A DNA stretch of 64,000 nucleotides from DYRB01 sp963845265 (GTDB lineage Bacteria; Pseudomonadota; Gammaproteobacteria; Chromatiales; Chromatiaceae). Where the stretch lies: positions 124,001 to 188,000 of the forward strand of contig CAWJRN010000003.1 in the NCBI GenBank assembly GCA_963845265.1, written 5' to 3'. The notes under the pieces were generated by a model. It did not search any database, was not told where the DNA came from, and saw only the letters and a list, made by a program, of their open reading frames with translations. Below are positions 42,222-50,303 of the stretch, in pieces. Positions within the stretch are counted from its first letter, which is position 1. Each line of letters starts with the position of its first letter. A program made the translations under genes and the position numbers.

Positions 42222-42767
42222 ATGATTGCCACGCTACGCATCCCCATGCTGGGACTGATCGGTCTGCTCCTGGCGGCGACCGCGGCTTGGGGCGAGTCCC
42301 GGGCCCCGGGGGAATACTTCTTCGACTCGACCTTCGGTGACTTCTCCGAGGAGCTGGCGCGGGCCAAGGAGGAAGGCAAGAAGGGCGTCCTGGTCATGTT
42401 CGAGATGGACGAATGTCCCTTCTGTCAGCGCATGAAGGCCAACGTCCTCAACCAGTCGGAGGTTCAGGATTATTACCGCGACAACTTTCTGATCTTCCCC
42501 CTGGATATCGAGGGGGACTTGGAGGTGACGGACTTCTCTGGCAAGCACACCACCCAGAAGGCCATGGCTCTGGAGGAGTATCGGGTGCGCGCGACACCCG
42601 TGTTCGGCTTCTTCGATCTGGACGGCAAGCTGGTAGTCCGCTATACGGGTGCCACCAAGGATGTGGCGGAGTTCATGCTCCTGGGGCGGTTTGCGGCCGA
42701 TGGAGCCTATGCCACGACCAACTTCTCGGCCTACAAGCGCGAGCAACAGAAGGCGGCCAAGCCCTGA
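42222..42767 (+). CDS. Periplasmic thioredoxin-fold protein
   Basis: A 181-residue protein with a signal peptide (about 1-24, LGLIGLLLAATAAWG) and a thioredoxin-like domain whose redox motif is CPFC (FEMDECPFCQRMK). The ATPVFGFFDLDG segment supplies the cis-Pro. It resembles SoxW/DsbE-type thiol-disulfide proteins; no sox genes are in view. It is divergent from arsC-like and followed by a repeat-bearing gap before acyP. Confidence 0.85.
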   Translation: MIATLRIPMLGLIGLLLAATAAWGESRAPGEYFFDSTFGDFSEELARAKEEGKKGVLVMFEMDECPFCQRMKANVLNQSEVQDYYRDNFLIFPLDIEGDLEVTDFSGKHTTQKAMALEEYRVRATPVFGFFDLDGKLVVRYTGATKDVAEFMLLGRFAADGAYATTNFSAYKREQQKAAKP

Positions 42768-42784
42768 GTGGCCGACATGCCTGA

Positions 42785-42810
42785 GGTGGATGCGCTTCGC
42801 TGATCCACCC
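42785..42810. repeat. GCGAAGCG-type hairpin repeat
   Basis: GGTGGATGCGCTTCGCTGAT followed by CCACCC forms a stem GGTGGAT/ATCCACC around GCGCTTCGC. It is in the spacer between the thioredoxin-fold gene and acyP and is the same style as the hairpin repeats at 38554, 47586 and 11452. Confidence 0.6.
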
Positions 42811-42870
42811 TATCCGTTTGTGGGTTGCTGCGGGGCATCCCACGGGCTCACTAGAGGAAATCGTTACGCC

Positions 42871-43161
42871 ATGACCGAGTCAGGCTCCAATCATGAGGTC
42901 TGCTTCCACTGCCTGATCGGCGGTCGGGTGCAGGGGGTCTTCTTTCGAGCGTCGGCGCGGGAGCAGGCGCAGCGGCTGGGCCTCACGGGCTATGTACGCA
43001 ACCTCTCCGATGGCCGGGTGGAGGTGCTGGCCTGTGGTCCGGCCGGGGCCGTCGGCCAACTGCGCGATTGGCTGCGCACCGGCCCGCCCCAGGCAGAAGT
43101 GACGGGTGTTGCCTGCGAGCCGCTGCCCTATCAGGTCTTTCCCAACTTCCAGATGGATTAG
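42871..43161 (+). CDS. acyP: Acylphosphatase
   Basis: Hydrolyses acyl phosphates. The 96-residue protein has the catalytic Arg19 in GGRVQGVFFRA and Asn44 in YVRNLSDG. The frame is open upstream to 42649, but the ATG at 42871 (MTESGSNHEV) gives the usual size. The TAG stop at 43159-43161 is directly followed, in the same frame, by the SfsA coding sequence. Confidence 0.93.
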   Translation: MTESGSNHEVCFHCLIGGRVQGVFFRASAREQAQRLGLTGYVRNLSDGRVEVLACGPAGAVGQLRDWLRTGPPQAEVTGVACEPLPYQVFPNFQMD

Positions 43162-43164
43162 GCC

Positions 43165-43881
43165 CTGCAACTGCCAGCCCTCACCGATGGCCGCATCCTG
43201 CGCCGTTACAAGCGCTTCCTTGCGGACATCGAGCTCCCGGACGGTCAGGTGGTCGTCGCCCATGTCCCCAATACCGGGACCATGACCACCTGCTGGGCCC
43301 CGGGTGCGCCGGTGCAGCTCAGCCACTCAGACGACCCCAGACGCAAGCTGGCGTGGACCCTGGAGCGGGTGGACATGGGCGGCGGTTGGGTCGGGGTCCA
43401 CACGGGCCGGCCCAACGCCGTGGTGGCGGAGGCCGTAGCCGCCGGCCGTATCCCGGCCCTGGCGGGCTTTCGCGAGGTGCGTCGGGAGGTCGTCTTTGCT
43501 CCGCCCGGACAGGAGCGTGGGCGACTGGATCTGGGGCTCTATGCCGGACAGACCGCGGACACCCTGGTCGAGATCAAGAACTGTACCCTGCTGGCTGGTG
43601 ACTGCCTGCGCTTTCCGGACGCGGTGAGCCTGCGCGGGCGTAAGCACCTGGGGCTTCTGGCAACGGCCCTGACCCAGGGCTACCGTGCGGTCATGTTGTT
43701 TGCCCTCAACCGGCCCGAGGGGACGCGCTTCGCCCCGGCCTGGGGCGTTGATCCTGTCTATGCACGCCGCCTCGCCGAGGTCGCCGCCCTGGGTGTGGAA
43801 GTGCTGGCGGTGCGCCTGCGCCATACCCGGGACGGCCTGGAGGTGGGGGAGGGGGTGGCGGTGGATCTGGCCGAGGTCTGA
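43165..43881 (+). CDS. sfsA: Sugar fermentation stimulation protein SfsA (CTG start)
   Basis: Nucleic-acid-binding/nuclease-like protein of the SfsA family. Family members begin like MxLPxLxxGRLxRRYKRFLADVEL. Here that sequence (LQLPALTDGRILRRYKRFLA) is encoded directly after the acyP TAG, in the same frame, and its first codon is CTG at 43165. No ATG, GTG or TTG lies between the stop and the conserved core; the first ordinary start, GTG at 43249, would remove about 28 conserved residues. Later motifs PNTGTM and EIKNCTLL are intact. Length is 238 residues. Confidence 0.88.
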   Translation: MQLPALTDGRILRRYKRFLADIELPDGQVVVAHVPNTGTMTTCWAPGAPVQLSHSDDPRRKLAWTLERVDMGGGWVGVHTGRPNAVVAEAVAAGRIPALAGFREVRREVVFAPPGQERGRLDLGLYAGQTADTLVEIKNCTLLAGDCLRFPDAVSLRGRKHLGLLATALTQGYRAVMLFALNRPEGTRFAPAWGVDPVYARRLAEVAALGVEVLAVRLRHTRDGLEVGEGVAVDLAEV

Positions 43882-43893
43882 GTCGGAACCTCG

Positions 43894-44073
43894 CTAGTTG
43901 TCGAACTCGATAATGGCTCCGCGGCCGTCGGGTTGTTCGATGATCACGACCTTGCCCAAGGTCTCGTGGTGACCGGCGTGAACGGTAAATGCCGGCAGGG
44001 TCTTGGAGACCGCGACGTCGGTTTCCCCAAGCAGGTCCTGCACGAGTTCGCGTTCGGCTTCGATAATGCGCAT
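43894..44073 (-). CDS. Small hypothetical protein, 59 aa
   Basis: Not recognised. A 59-residue acidic protein (MRIIEAERELVQDLLGETD...) with no membrane segment. A good ribosome-binding site (GGGGAGA) lies 7 bp upstream of the ATG on the reverse strand, which is the main evidence that it is real. It is convergent with sfsA (12-bp gap) and divergent from the GST gene. Confidence 0.6.
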   Translation of the reverse strand: MRIIEAERELVQDLLGETDVAVSKTLPAFTVHAGHHETLGKVVIIEQPDGRGAIIEFDN

Positions 44074-44194
44074 GACGAGTCTCCCCGAGCGGGTAACAGC
44101 GGATGGGTGGCGGGTCTTGCCCAGCACCCAGAGTCTAGTTGATATCCTTGGCCGGCAACCAGGGAGTCCTGCCAACATCCACTCGGAGCCCACC

Positions 44195-44806
44195 ATGCAA
44201 CTCTTCTACAGCCCCACCTCGCCCTATGTTCGCAAGGTCCATGTCATGGCCATCGAAAAGGGGCTTGCTGAGCAGATCGCGCTCGTGCCTTGCAATCCCC
44301 ACGCCCCAGGACCGGAGCTGCTGGCCGCCAATCCCCTTGGGCGGATCCCGACCCTGTTGCGGGATACCGGCGAGGCCCTGTTCGACAGCCCGGTGATCTG
44401 CGAGTGGCTCGACCAGCAAGGGGATGGACCGAGCCTGATGCTGCCGGCTGGGGCAGACCGTTGGACCGTGTTGTGCGTTGCCGGGCTGGCCGACGGGATC
44501 ATGGACGACGCCGTGGCCTTGGTCATGGAACGGCGGCGCCCGGCCGGTGAGCAGAGCGCGTCGACCCAGGCCATGCGGTTGAACGCGATCCGTCGCGGCC
44601 TGGCCTGGCTCGATGCCCAGCCGGAATGGTTGGCAGGGCCGCTGAGCCTGGCCCAGATCGCCGTCGCCTGCGCATTGGGTTACCTGGACTTTCGGCTTCT
44701 GGAGCTGGGTTGGACGGACGAGCAATCCAGTCTCGCGGCCTGGTTCCAGGGCTTCGCTCAACGCCCCGCGATGCAGGCGACTCTGCCCCGGGACCATGCC
44801 GCCTGA
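44195..44806 (+). CDS. Glutathione S-transferase family protein
   Basis: A 203-residue protein with an N-terminal thioredoxin-like GST domain (LFYSPTSPYVRKVHVMAIEKGL; NPLGRIPTLL; LFDSPVICEWLD, where the DS pair binds the gamma-glutamyl group) and a helical C-terminal domain (GPLSLAQIAVACALGYLDFR). Substrate unknown. The ATG at 44195 begins MQLFYSPTSPYVRK; the upstream open frame is not family-like. Confidence 0.9.
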   Translation: MQLFYSPTSPYVRKVHVMAIEKGLAEQIALVPCNPHAPGPELLAANPLGRIPTLLRDTGEALFDSPVICEWLDQQGDGPSLMLPAGADRWTVLCVAGLADGIMDDAVALVMERRRPAGEQSASTQAMRLNAIRRGLAWLDAQPEWLAGPLSLAQIAVACALGYLDFRLLELGWTDEQSSLAAWFQGFAQRPAMQATLPRDHAA

Positions 44807-44834
44807 ACCCATTGGGTAAACTGCCTGGGTGGGA

Positions 44835-45932
44835 TTAACGCGCCCTGCCAAAGTACATGTTCAGCATGGTGTCCCACTCAGGGCTGCGGGTGATGCGCAG
44901 GATGAGCCGGTTCAATTGCTCTCGCAGCGGGGATCCGGCTGGTAGGGCGATGCCGTAGTCCTGCCGGGCAAAGGCAGTGGGGGAGATACGCAGGGTCTGA
45001 GCGTGATGTTGGCTGATCAGGTAGCGCAGGATGGGTGCGTCGTAAACCACGGCGTCGGCCTGGTCCGTGGCCACCAGGGCCAGGGCATCCAGCAAAGTGG
45101 TTGCCGGTGTGTAGCGGATCAGGTGCTCATCCAGATAGGTGGCGCTGGTGCTGCCCGGTAGGGTCAGGACCTTCTTGCCGCGTAGGTCGTCCGCGCCGCG
45201 GATGGATTGGTCCAACTCGCCGATGGTCAGCGAACTGGCGATAGCGGCGGTGAAGCCGGAGATCAGGATGAGGCTGGCAAACATCCACACCAGCCCGATG
45301 AGGCGGCCGGTCAGGGTCACCGGCGCCTTGTCGCCGTAACCCACAGTGGTCATGGTCACCGCCGACCACCAGATCCCTGAAGCGACCCCTTTGATTGCGG
45401 AGCGCTGGAACTGGCTGTTGCGCCGCCGCTCCGCGAGCCAGACCAGCAGGCCGACCAGGGTCAGGACCCCGAGCAGTGCCGCCATGGATTGCAGGAAGGC
45501 CCCGGAAAAGACCCGCTTGATTCCGGACAGCCAGGTCACCGCCGAGCGTTGCCGCAATGCCACCCCCAGCTCCGAGCTGTAAAAGGGGTGGGTGAAGTCC
45601 ATGACCTGCTCGCGATCCGCGGTGATGGTGATGGCCGCGGCGGCGGCATCGACCTCGCCGTCGATGGTCGACTGGAGCATCTCCGCAAGGCTCATTTCGC
45701 GATATTCCACCTCGACCTGCATCTCTTGGCTGATGCGTCTCACCAGCTCGATGGCGATGCCATCCCAGCCTTCATCGGTCTTGATGGCGAAGGGCGGGAC
45801 CTGGCGGGTGGCCACCACCGCGGTCTTGGGGGCGGGATTGGGCTCGACCCCGGTTCCGGTCTCGGCCCCATAAGTGCCGCCGGCTAGAAGCGCAAGCAAA
45901 AACGAGAACAGCAATTGGGCCTTGGGTGTCAT
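44835..45932 (-). CDS. GluR0-like ligand-gated potassium channel (SBP domain plus ion channel)
   Basis: A 365-residue protein with the architecture of prokaryotic ionotropic glutamate receptors. There is a signal peptide (1-23); then the first lobe of a solute-binding domain (about 37-128; VPPFAIKTDEGWDGIAIEL), a transmembrane helix (about 147-168), a pore loop with the K+ filter TTVGYGD (195-201), a second helix (208-234) ending in SGFTAAIASSLT, which resembles the iGluR gate SYTANLAAFLT, and the second binding lobe (about 240-365). The ligand is unknown, probably an amino acid. It follows murE by 134 bp on the same strand. Confidence 0.9.
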   Translation of the reverse strand: MTPKAQLLFSFLLALLAGGTYGAETGTGVEPNPAPKTAVVATRQVPPFAIKTDEGWDGIAIELVRRISQEMQVEVEYREMSLAEMLQSTIDGEVDAAAAAITITADREQVMDFTHPFYSSELGVALRQRSAVTWLSGIKRVFSGAFLQSMAALLGVLTLVGLLVWLAERRRNSQFQRSAIKGVASGIWWSAVTMTTVGYGDKAPVTLTGRLIGLVWMFASLILISGFTAAIASSLTIGELDQSIRGADDLRGKKVLTLPGSTSATYLDEHLIRYTPATTLLDALALVATDQADAVVYDAPILRYLISQHHAQTLRISPTAFARQDYGIALPAGSPLREQLNRLILRITRSPEWDTMLNMYFGRAR

Positions 45933-46066
45933 GGCTTCCCCTGTCTGGTGTGGGATGGCGGCGCTGGAGCTGCCCATGGTACCCGAACCTTCGGGCCCGC
46001 CCCGGCGATGTACCGGCGGTGCGCAATGCCGGTACTGAACCAGAGGGCCTGGGCAGCGCGGTGGTC

Positions 46067-47506
46067 TCAGCTCCAGCCCAGTCGCTTGAGGTTCAGTTCC
46101 AACTCGTCCTGGTCGCTGTAGTAGGTCTTGTGACCATCCCTGTCGATGTAACGCTCGTGACCCTTGCCGGCGATCAGGGCGACCCAGGGCTCGTCGGCGG
46201 GGCGGGCCGCTAGGAAGTCCAAGAGGCGGGCGATGGCGGCCGGGCGGTCGACCACGACCTGGCGACTCTGACCGGGCAGACCGGTGAGGATGTCCGCGAT
46301 GATGCGCTCGGGGTCCTCGGTCCTGGGGTTGTCCGAGGTCAGGATGATGTGATCGGAGTGACGGGCGGCAACGGCCCCCATCTGCGGGCGCTTGCCCCTA
46401 TCGCGGTCGCCGCCGCAGCCGAACAGGGTGGCGACCCGCGATCCCGGAAAGGCACCGCGGATCGCGGTCAGGATGTTCTCCAAGGCGTCCGGTGTGTGGG
46501 CGAAGTCGATGACGAAGACCCGCTTGCCGACCACCCGGCACTCGAAGCGTCCATCCACCGCCTTGAGGTGCCGCCAGTCCTCCCGCCGGCCCGGGCCCAG
46601 CACCCCGTCCGCCAGGGCCTGGGCCAGGGCGTAGTTGGCGCGGTTATAGGTCAGGGCCAGGAAGGGCTTGGCGGCGATGGCCTCTGGGGGCAGGTCGGCT
46701 GGGGCCAGCACCTGCACAGGGATGCGCGCATCATGCTCCGCCCTTAGGCGCTCGGCCACGTCCAGGCTGGTGCAGAACAGCCGCCCGCCGGGCTCGATCA
46801 GGTCCAGGATGCGCGCCTTGGCGGCAAAGTAGGCGGCCTCGGTGCGGTGGTAGTCCAGGTGGTCCTGGGTGAAATTGGTCCAGGCGGCGTTCTGCAACGG
46901 GATGCCGTGGATGCGCCCCTGGTCGAGGGCATGGCTGCTGACCTCCATGGCGACCAGGTCGCAGCGCTCCTGCTCCCGATGCAGGAGGCGGCGTAACTCG
47001 ATCAGCGGCGGGGAGGTGAAGCCGGTCTGGGCCAGCGGCTCGCCGTTGCGCGACAGGCCCAGGGTGCCGATGGTCAGCACGCGCCGCCCCTGGGCAGCGA
47101 GCATGGCCTCCAGGTACTTGACCGTGGTGGTCTTGCCGTTGGTCCCGGTGACCCCGAGGAAGCGCAGGGCGCTGTTCTGCAGGGGGTAGACCAGGTCGCA
47201 GAAGTGTCTTTGGGTCTCCGCCCAGGCGCCGGGCGGGGTGACATAGATACCCTTGCCGGGCATGGCGTCGAAGCAATCCAGGGGCCGATTCGTGACCAGC
47301 ACCGCGCACCTGCAGTCCGCCAGGTAGCGATGGAAGATCTCCGCGTCGCTACGGCCGTCGTCGAAGCGTTGGAAAAAGAGCACGGACCCGGCATCGCAGG
47401 CGTCCGCCCGCCACTGGATATTGGTCAGGGTCGGTGCCCCGGTCGGTTCGCGCCTGAAGGCGAAGTCCAGGTGGGCGAGCAGGTGGGTGAGGGCGTCTGT
47501 GGGCAT
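46067..47506 (-). CDS. murE: UDP-N-acetylmuramoyl-tripeptide synthetase-type Mur ligase (MurE family)
   Basis: ATP-dependent Mur ligase of 479 residues. ATP loop GVTGTNGKTTT, the carbamylated Lys in AYFAAKARIL, and the DNPR motif (TSDNPRTEDP) are present; DNPR is the meso-diaminopimelate-specific signature. GKGHERYID closes the C-terminal domain. murE normally lies in the dcw cluster with murF and ftsI. Here it is alone between the channel gene and murI, so it may be a second copy or a relocated sole copy; the window cannot say which. Confidence 0.88.
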   Translation of the reverse strand: MPTDALTHLLAHLDFAFRREPTGAPTLTNIQWRADACDAGSVLFFQRFDDGRSDAEIFHRYLADCRCAVLVTNRPLDCFDAMPGKGIYVTPPGAWAETQRHFCDLVYPLQNSALRFLGVTGTNGKTTTVKYLEAMLAAQGRRVLTIGTLGLSRNGEPLAQTGFTSPPLIELRRLLHREQERCDLVAMEVSSHALDQGRIHGIPLQNAAWTNFTQDHLDYHRTEAAYFAAKARILDLIEPGGRLFCTSLDVAERLRAEHDARIPVQVLAPADLPPEAIAAKPFLALTYNRANYALAQALADGVLGPGRREDWRHLKAVDGRFECRVVGKRVFVIDFAHTPDALENILTAIRGAFPGSRVATLFGCGGDRDRGKRPQMGAVAARHSDHIILTSDNPRTEDPERIIADILTGLPGQSRQVVVDRPAAIARLLDFLAARPADEPWVALIAGKGHERYIDRDGHKTYYSDQDELELNLKRLGWS

Positions 47507-47585
47507 GGGGGGCTCGGGGCAGGGCGGTTCGCGGTTGGAGCAACGAAAGTAAGGGACTGTTCAGAAACAACTTGAACATCCCGGA

Positions 47586-47648
47586 GGGTGGATGAGCGCA
47601 GCGAAATCCACCGACGCCGCCGGTGGACTGCGCTGCGCTTGTCCACCC
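47586..47648. repeat. Inverted pair of hairpin repeats downstream of murI
   Basis: GGGTGGATGAGCGCAGCGAA (start 47586) and its partner ending at 47648 (CGGTGGACTGCGCTGCGC...) form an imperfect inverted repeat around a GACGCCG spacer. This is the same repeat style as at 11452, 38554 and 42785. It lies in the 373-bp gap 47507-47879 between murI and murE (both reverse), which holds no gene. Confidence 0.65.
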
Positions 47649-47749
47649 TACAGCTCCTCTGTTTCGGTTGTTTCTGAACCGATCCTAATGGTCCGGAAAT
47701 GAACACGAATCGCAACACCGAGTATGAATGGGGCTCCCAGCTGGGACCC

Positions 47750-47878
47750 GGCATGTCCCGCATCCCTGGGGGCCTAGCCGGGGAATGCTCCTGCCACCCC
47801 GGCATGTCCCCCATCCTTGGGGGCCTGGTCGGGGAATGCTCCTGCCACCCCGGCATGTCCCCCATCCTTGGGGGCCAC
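47750..47878. repeat. 51-bp tandem repeat, two and a half copies
   Basis: Units begin at 47750, 47801 and 47852 (GGCATGTCCC...), each 51 bp; the third is cut after about 27 bp where murI ends. Copies two and three are nearly identical; copy one has several changes. Each unit includes the palindrome CCCCCATCCTTGGGGG. Since 51 is a multiple of three, frames stay open on both strands, but no start or ribosome site supports a gene. Confidence 0.85.
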
Positions 47879-47879
47879 C

Positions 47880-48686
47880 TCACTGTTCCGGCAGCGCGTC
47901 AACCTCCACATGTTTCTCCCACAGGCGCCCGATCAATGCTCGGGCCTGATCCGGTGCGCCGCTCGTCCAAAACCGTTCGCTGCCCTCGCCTGGTCCGAGC
48001 GCCAACAGGTCGGCGTCCTCCAAACGCCGACGCACCTGTCGGGCTACCGCGGCGCCGGAACTCATGACCAACACATCGGGGCCTGCCAGGTCCTGGATCA
48101 AGGGGGTCAGCAGGGGGTAGTGGGTGCAGCCCAACACCAGGGTGTCTGCCCCTTGGTCCAGCAAGGGCACCAGATACTGGCGGAGTAGCGCCCGGGTTGC
48201 GGCGTCGTCCAGGTCGCCTGCCTCGATGCGTTCGACCAGTCCGGGGCAGGGCTGCACCAGGACCTCCGCTCCCGCGTTGAAGCGCCCCAGCAGTTGCACG
48301 AAGCGGTGGCTGGCGGCGGTCTGGCTGGTGGCCAGGACCCCAACGACCCCGGATCTGGTGCGGGCCACGGCGGGTTTCACCGCTGGCTCCATGGCAATGA
48401 TGGGGGTCAAGTAACGGGCACGCAGGGCCGCTACCGCAGCGGCGGTGGCGGTGTTGCAGGCGACCACCACCGCCTTGGCCCCCTGGTCGAACAGGAACCC
48501 GGCAATGCTCAGGGAACGCGCAACGATGGCATCAGGAGTCTTGTCGCCGTAAGGGGCATGCCCGGAGTCCGCCACATAGAGCAGGTCCTCCAGGGGCAGT
48601 TCTCGGCGGATCTGGCGTAGCACTGTCAGGCCTCCGATGCCGGAATCGAATACGCCGATGGGATCGGAGTGGGGCACGCAGGGCAT
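47880..48686 (-). CDS. murI: Glutamate racemase
   Basis: Makes D-glutamate for peptidoglycan. The 268-residue enzyme has the two catalytic cysteines in VVACNTATAA (about residue 76) and GCTHYPLL (about residue 187), plus FDSGIGGLTVLR and DSGHAPYGDK. The frame is open 143 codons upstream; the ATG at 48686 (MPCVPHSDPIGVFDSG) gives the family-typical N-terminus. The stop abuts the 51-bp tandem repeat. Confidence 0.95.
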   Translation of the reverse strand: MPCVPHSDPIGVFDSGIGGLTVLRQIRRELPLEDLLYVADSGHAPYGDKTPDAIVARSLSIAGFLFDQGAKAVVVACNTATAAAVAALRARYLTPIIAMEPAVKPAVARTRSGVVGVLATSQTAASHRFVQLLGRFNAGAEVLVQPCPGLVERIEAGDLDDAATRALLRQYLVPLLDQGADTLVLGCTHYPLLTPLIQDLAGPDVLVMSSGAAVARQVRRRLEDADLLALGPGEGSERFWTSGAPDQARALIGRLWEKHVEVDALPEQ

Positions 48687-48857
48687 CGGGGCGGGGTTGG
48701 GTCCATCGCGGGGGCAAGTTGGCGCGCGATAGTACCAAATCGCCCTGGCTTGCGCGGGGTCGGCAAGGCGTCCCACTGGATCCCGCCCTGTCTGCGGCCC
48801 GCTCCGCGGTATCCGGGTGCGACATCGCCCCGCCCGGTGGATCCGAGAAAGAATCTG

Positions 48858-48884
48858 TTGACCCCCACTGGAGTTGGGTACACT
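48858..48884 (+). promoter_or_regulatory. Possible promoter of the forward pigment operon
   Basis: TTGACC (48858-48863) and TACACT (48879-48884) are separated by 15 bp, slightly short. They lie 79 bp upstream of the halogenase-like ATG in the 276-bp region divergent from murI. No better pair was seen. Confidence 0.35.
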
Positions 48885-48962
48885 GCCACGTTTCCTAAGC
48901 ACCCGCGCCTGAACCCGTGCGCAGCCACACCGGCAAGCTGGGGTTGAGGGGAGACTTCCATT

Positions 48963-50303
48963 ATGAATGATCCTATGCCAGCGAGGGATGCCGGACACCG
49001 CTGCGACGTCCTGGTGATCGGAGGAGGTCCGGCGGGTTCCACTGCGGCTACGCTGCTGGGTGAGAAGGGCTACCGGATCACTCTGCTGGAAAAGGCACGC
49101 CATCCCCGATTCCACATTGGCGAATCCCTGCTGCCAGCCAACCTACCGTTGTTTGAGAAGCTGGGCATACAGGCCGAAGTGGAAGGCATCGGAATGCAGA
49201 AATGGGGAGCGGAATTCGTCTCCCCTTGGCACGAACACACCCAGACGTTCGAATTCGCCGACGCCTGGGATAAAGCCATGCCGTATGCCTACCAAGTACG
49301 CCGTTCCGAGTTCGACGAGATCCTGATCCGCAACGCCGCTCGTAAAGGAGCCAACGTCATCGAAGGCTGCCGCGTGCGCGATGTGGAATTCCTGCCAAAC
49401 GATGAGGGTGCCGTCATCCGGGCGGAGCATGACGACGGCCGTAGCGAGACTTGGCAATGCCGCTTCCTCATCGACGCATCCGGCCGTGACACCTTCCTCG
49501 GCAACCGATTTAGAGCCAAGCAGCGTAATCCCAAGCACAACAGCTCATCCCTCTACGGCCACTTCGTCGGTGCCCAGCGGCACGATGGCAAGCAGGCAGG
49601 CCACATCACCATCTTCTGGTTCGAGCACGGGTGGTTCTGGTTTATCCCGCTCGCTGACGGTATTACAAGCGTGGGCGCGGTCGTTTGGCCTTACTATTTG
49701 AAGGCCCGCAAGAAGCCGGTAAAGGCCTTCTTCTTGGATCTCATCGCCATGTGCCCGGCCCTGGCAGAACGCCTCAAGGGTGCCGAACTCGTGTCGGATG
49801 TGGAAGGCACGGGCAATTTTTCCTATGTCTGTGACCGCACCCATGGCACCAACTGGCTGCTCCTTGGCGATGCCTACGCCTTCATCGATCCGGTTTTCTC
49901 TTCCGGCGTCATGCTGGCTATGAACAGCGCCTTCGCTGGCGCGGATGCCGTGGATGCATGCCTTCGTCACCCGGACATGGCCGCCCAGGCCCTGCAGGAG
50001 TTCGACCGGCTCATAAAGCACGGACCGAAGGAGTTTTCCTGGTTCATTTATCGCGTCACCAACCCCACCATGCGCGACTTGTTCATGTCGCCACGCAATG
50101 TCTTCCGGGTCAAGGAGGCCTTGCTGTCGGTGCTGGCCGGCGACATCTTTGGCAAGACGCCCATCTGGCGTTCCGTGCTGGCCTTTAAGGCCATCTATTA
50201 CCTCGCCTCTCTGGCCAACCTGAAGCCCACGATCATGGCCTGGAAGCAGCGCAAGATGAATATCCGCTACGTTGAAGACTCCGCCGAGATCGGCCGCCGA
50301 TGA
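48963..50303 (+). CDS. Flavin-dependent halogenase-like oxidoreductase of aryl-polyene cluster
   Basis: A 446-residue FAD protein. The dinucleotide loop is GGGPAGS (20-26), and the flavin-dependent halogenase hallmark WxWxIP is present as WFWFIP (224-229). Lys80 (GMQKWGAEFV) sits where these enzymes carry the catalytic lysine. LLGDAYAFIDPVFSSGVMLA is the second FAD-binding block. Xanthomonadins are brominated aryl polyenes and their loci carry such an enzyme, so a role in halogenating the aryl head is plausible; a simple hydroxylase/reductase is the alternative. First gene of the forward operon; ATGA overlap with the next gene. Confidence 0.85.
   Translation: MNDPMPARDAGHRCDVLVIGGGPAGSTAATLLGEKGYRITLLEKARHPRFHIGESLLPANLPLFEKLGIQAEVEGIGMQKWGAEFVSPWHEHTQTFEFADAWDKAMPYAYQVRRSEFDEILIRNAARKGANVIEGCRVRDVEFLPNDEGAVIRAEHDDGRSETWQCRFLIDASGRDTFLGNRFRAKQRNPKHNSSSLYGHFVGAQRHDGKQAGHITIFWFEHGWFWFIPLADGITSVGAVVWPYYLKARKKPVKAFFLDLIAMCPALAERLKGAELVSDVEGTGNFSYVCDRTHGTNWLLLGDAYAFIDPVFSSGVMLAMNSAFAGADAVDACLRHPDMAAQALQEFDRLIKHGPKEFSWFIYRVTNPTMRDLFMSPRNVFRVKEALLSVLAGDIFGKTPIWRSVLAFKAIYYLASLANLKPTIMAWKQRKMNIRYVEDSAEIGRR

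Noticed and set aside
47750..47878. CRISPR array
   Set aside because: The 51-bp units are directly joined with no unique spacers and no cas genes are nearby; this is a simple tandem repeat.
47425..47883. Reverse-strand gene with 17-residue repeats (MGDMPGWQEHSP...)
   Set aside because: The frame exists only because the 51-bp unit is a multiple of three; no ribosome site, and it overlaps the start of murE.
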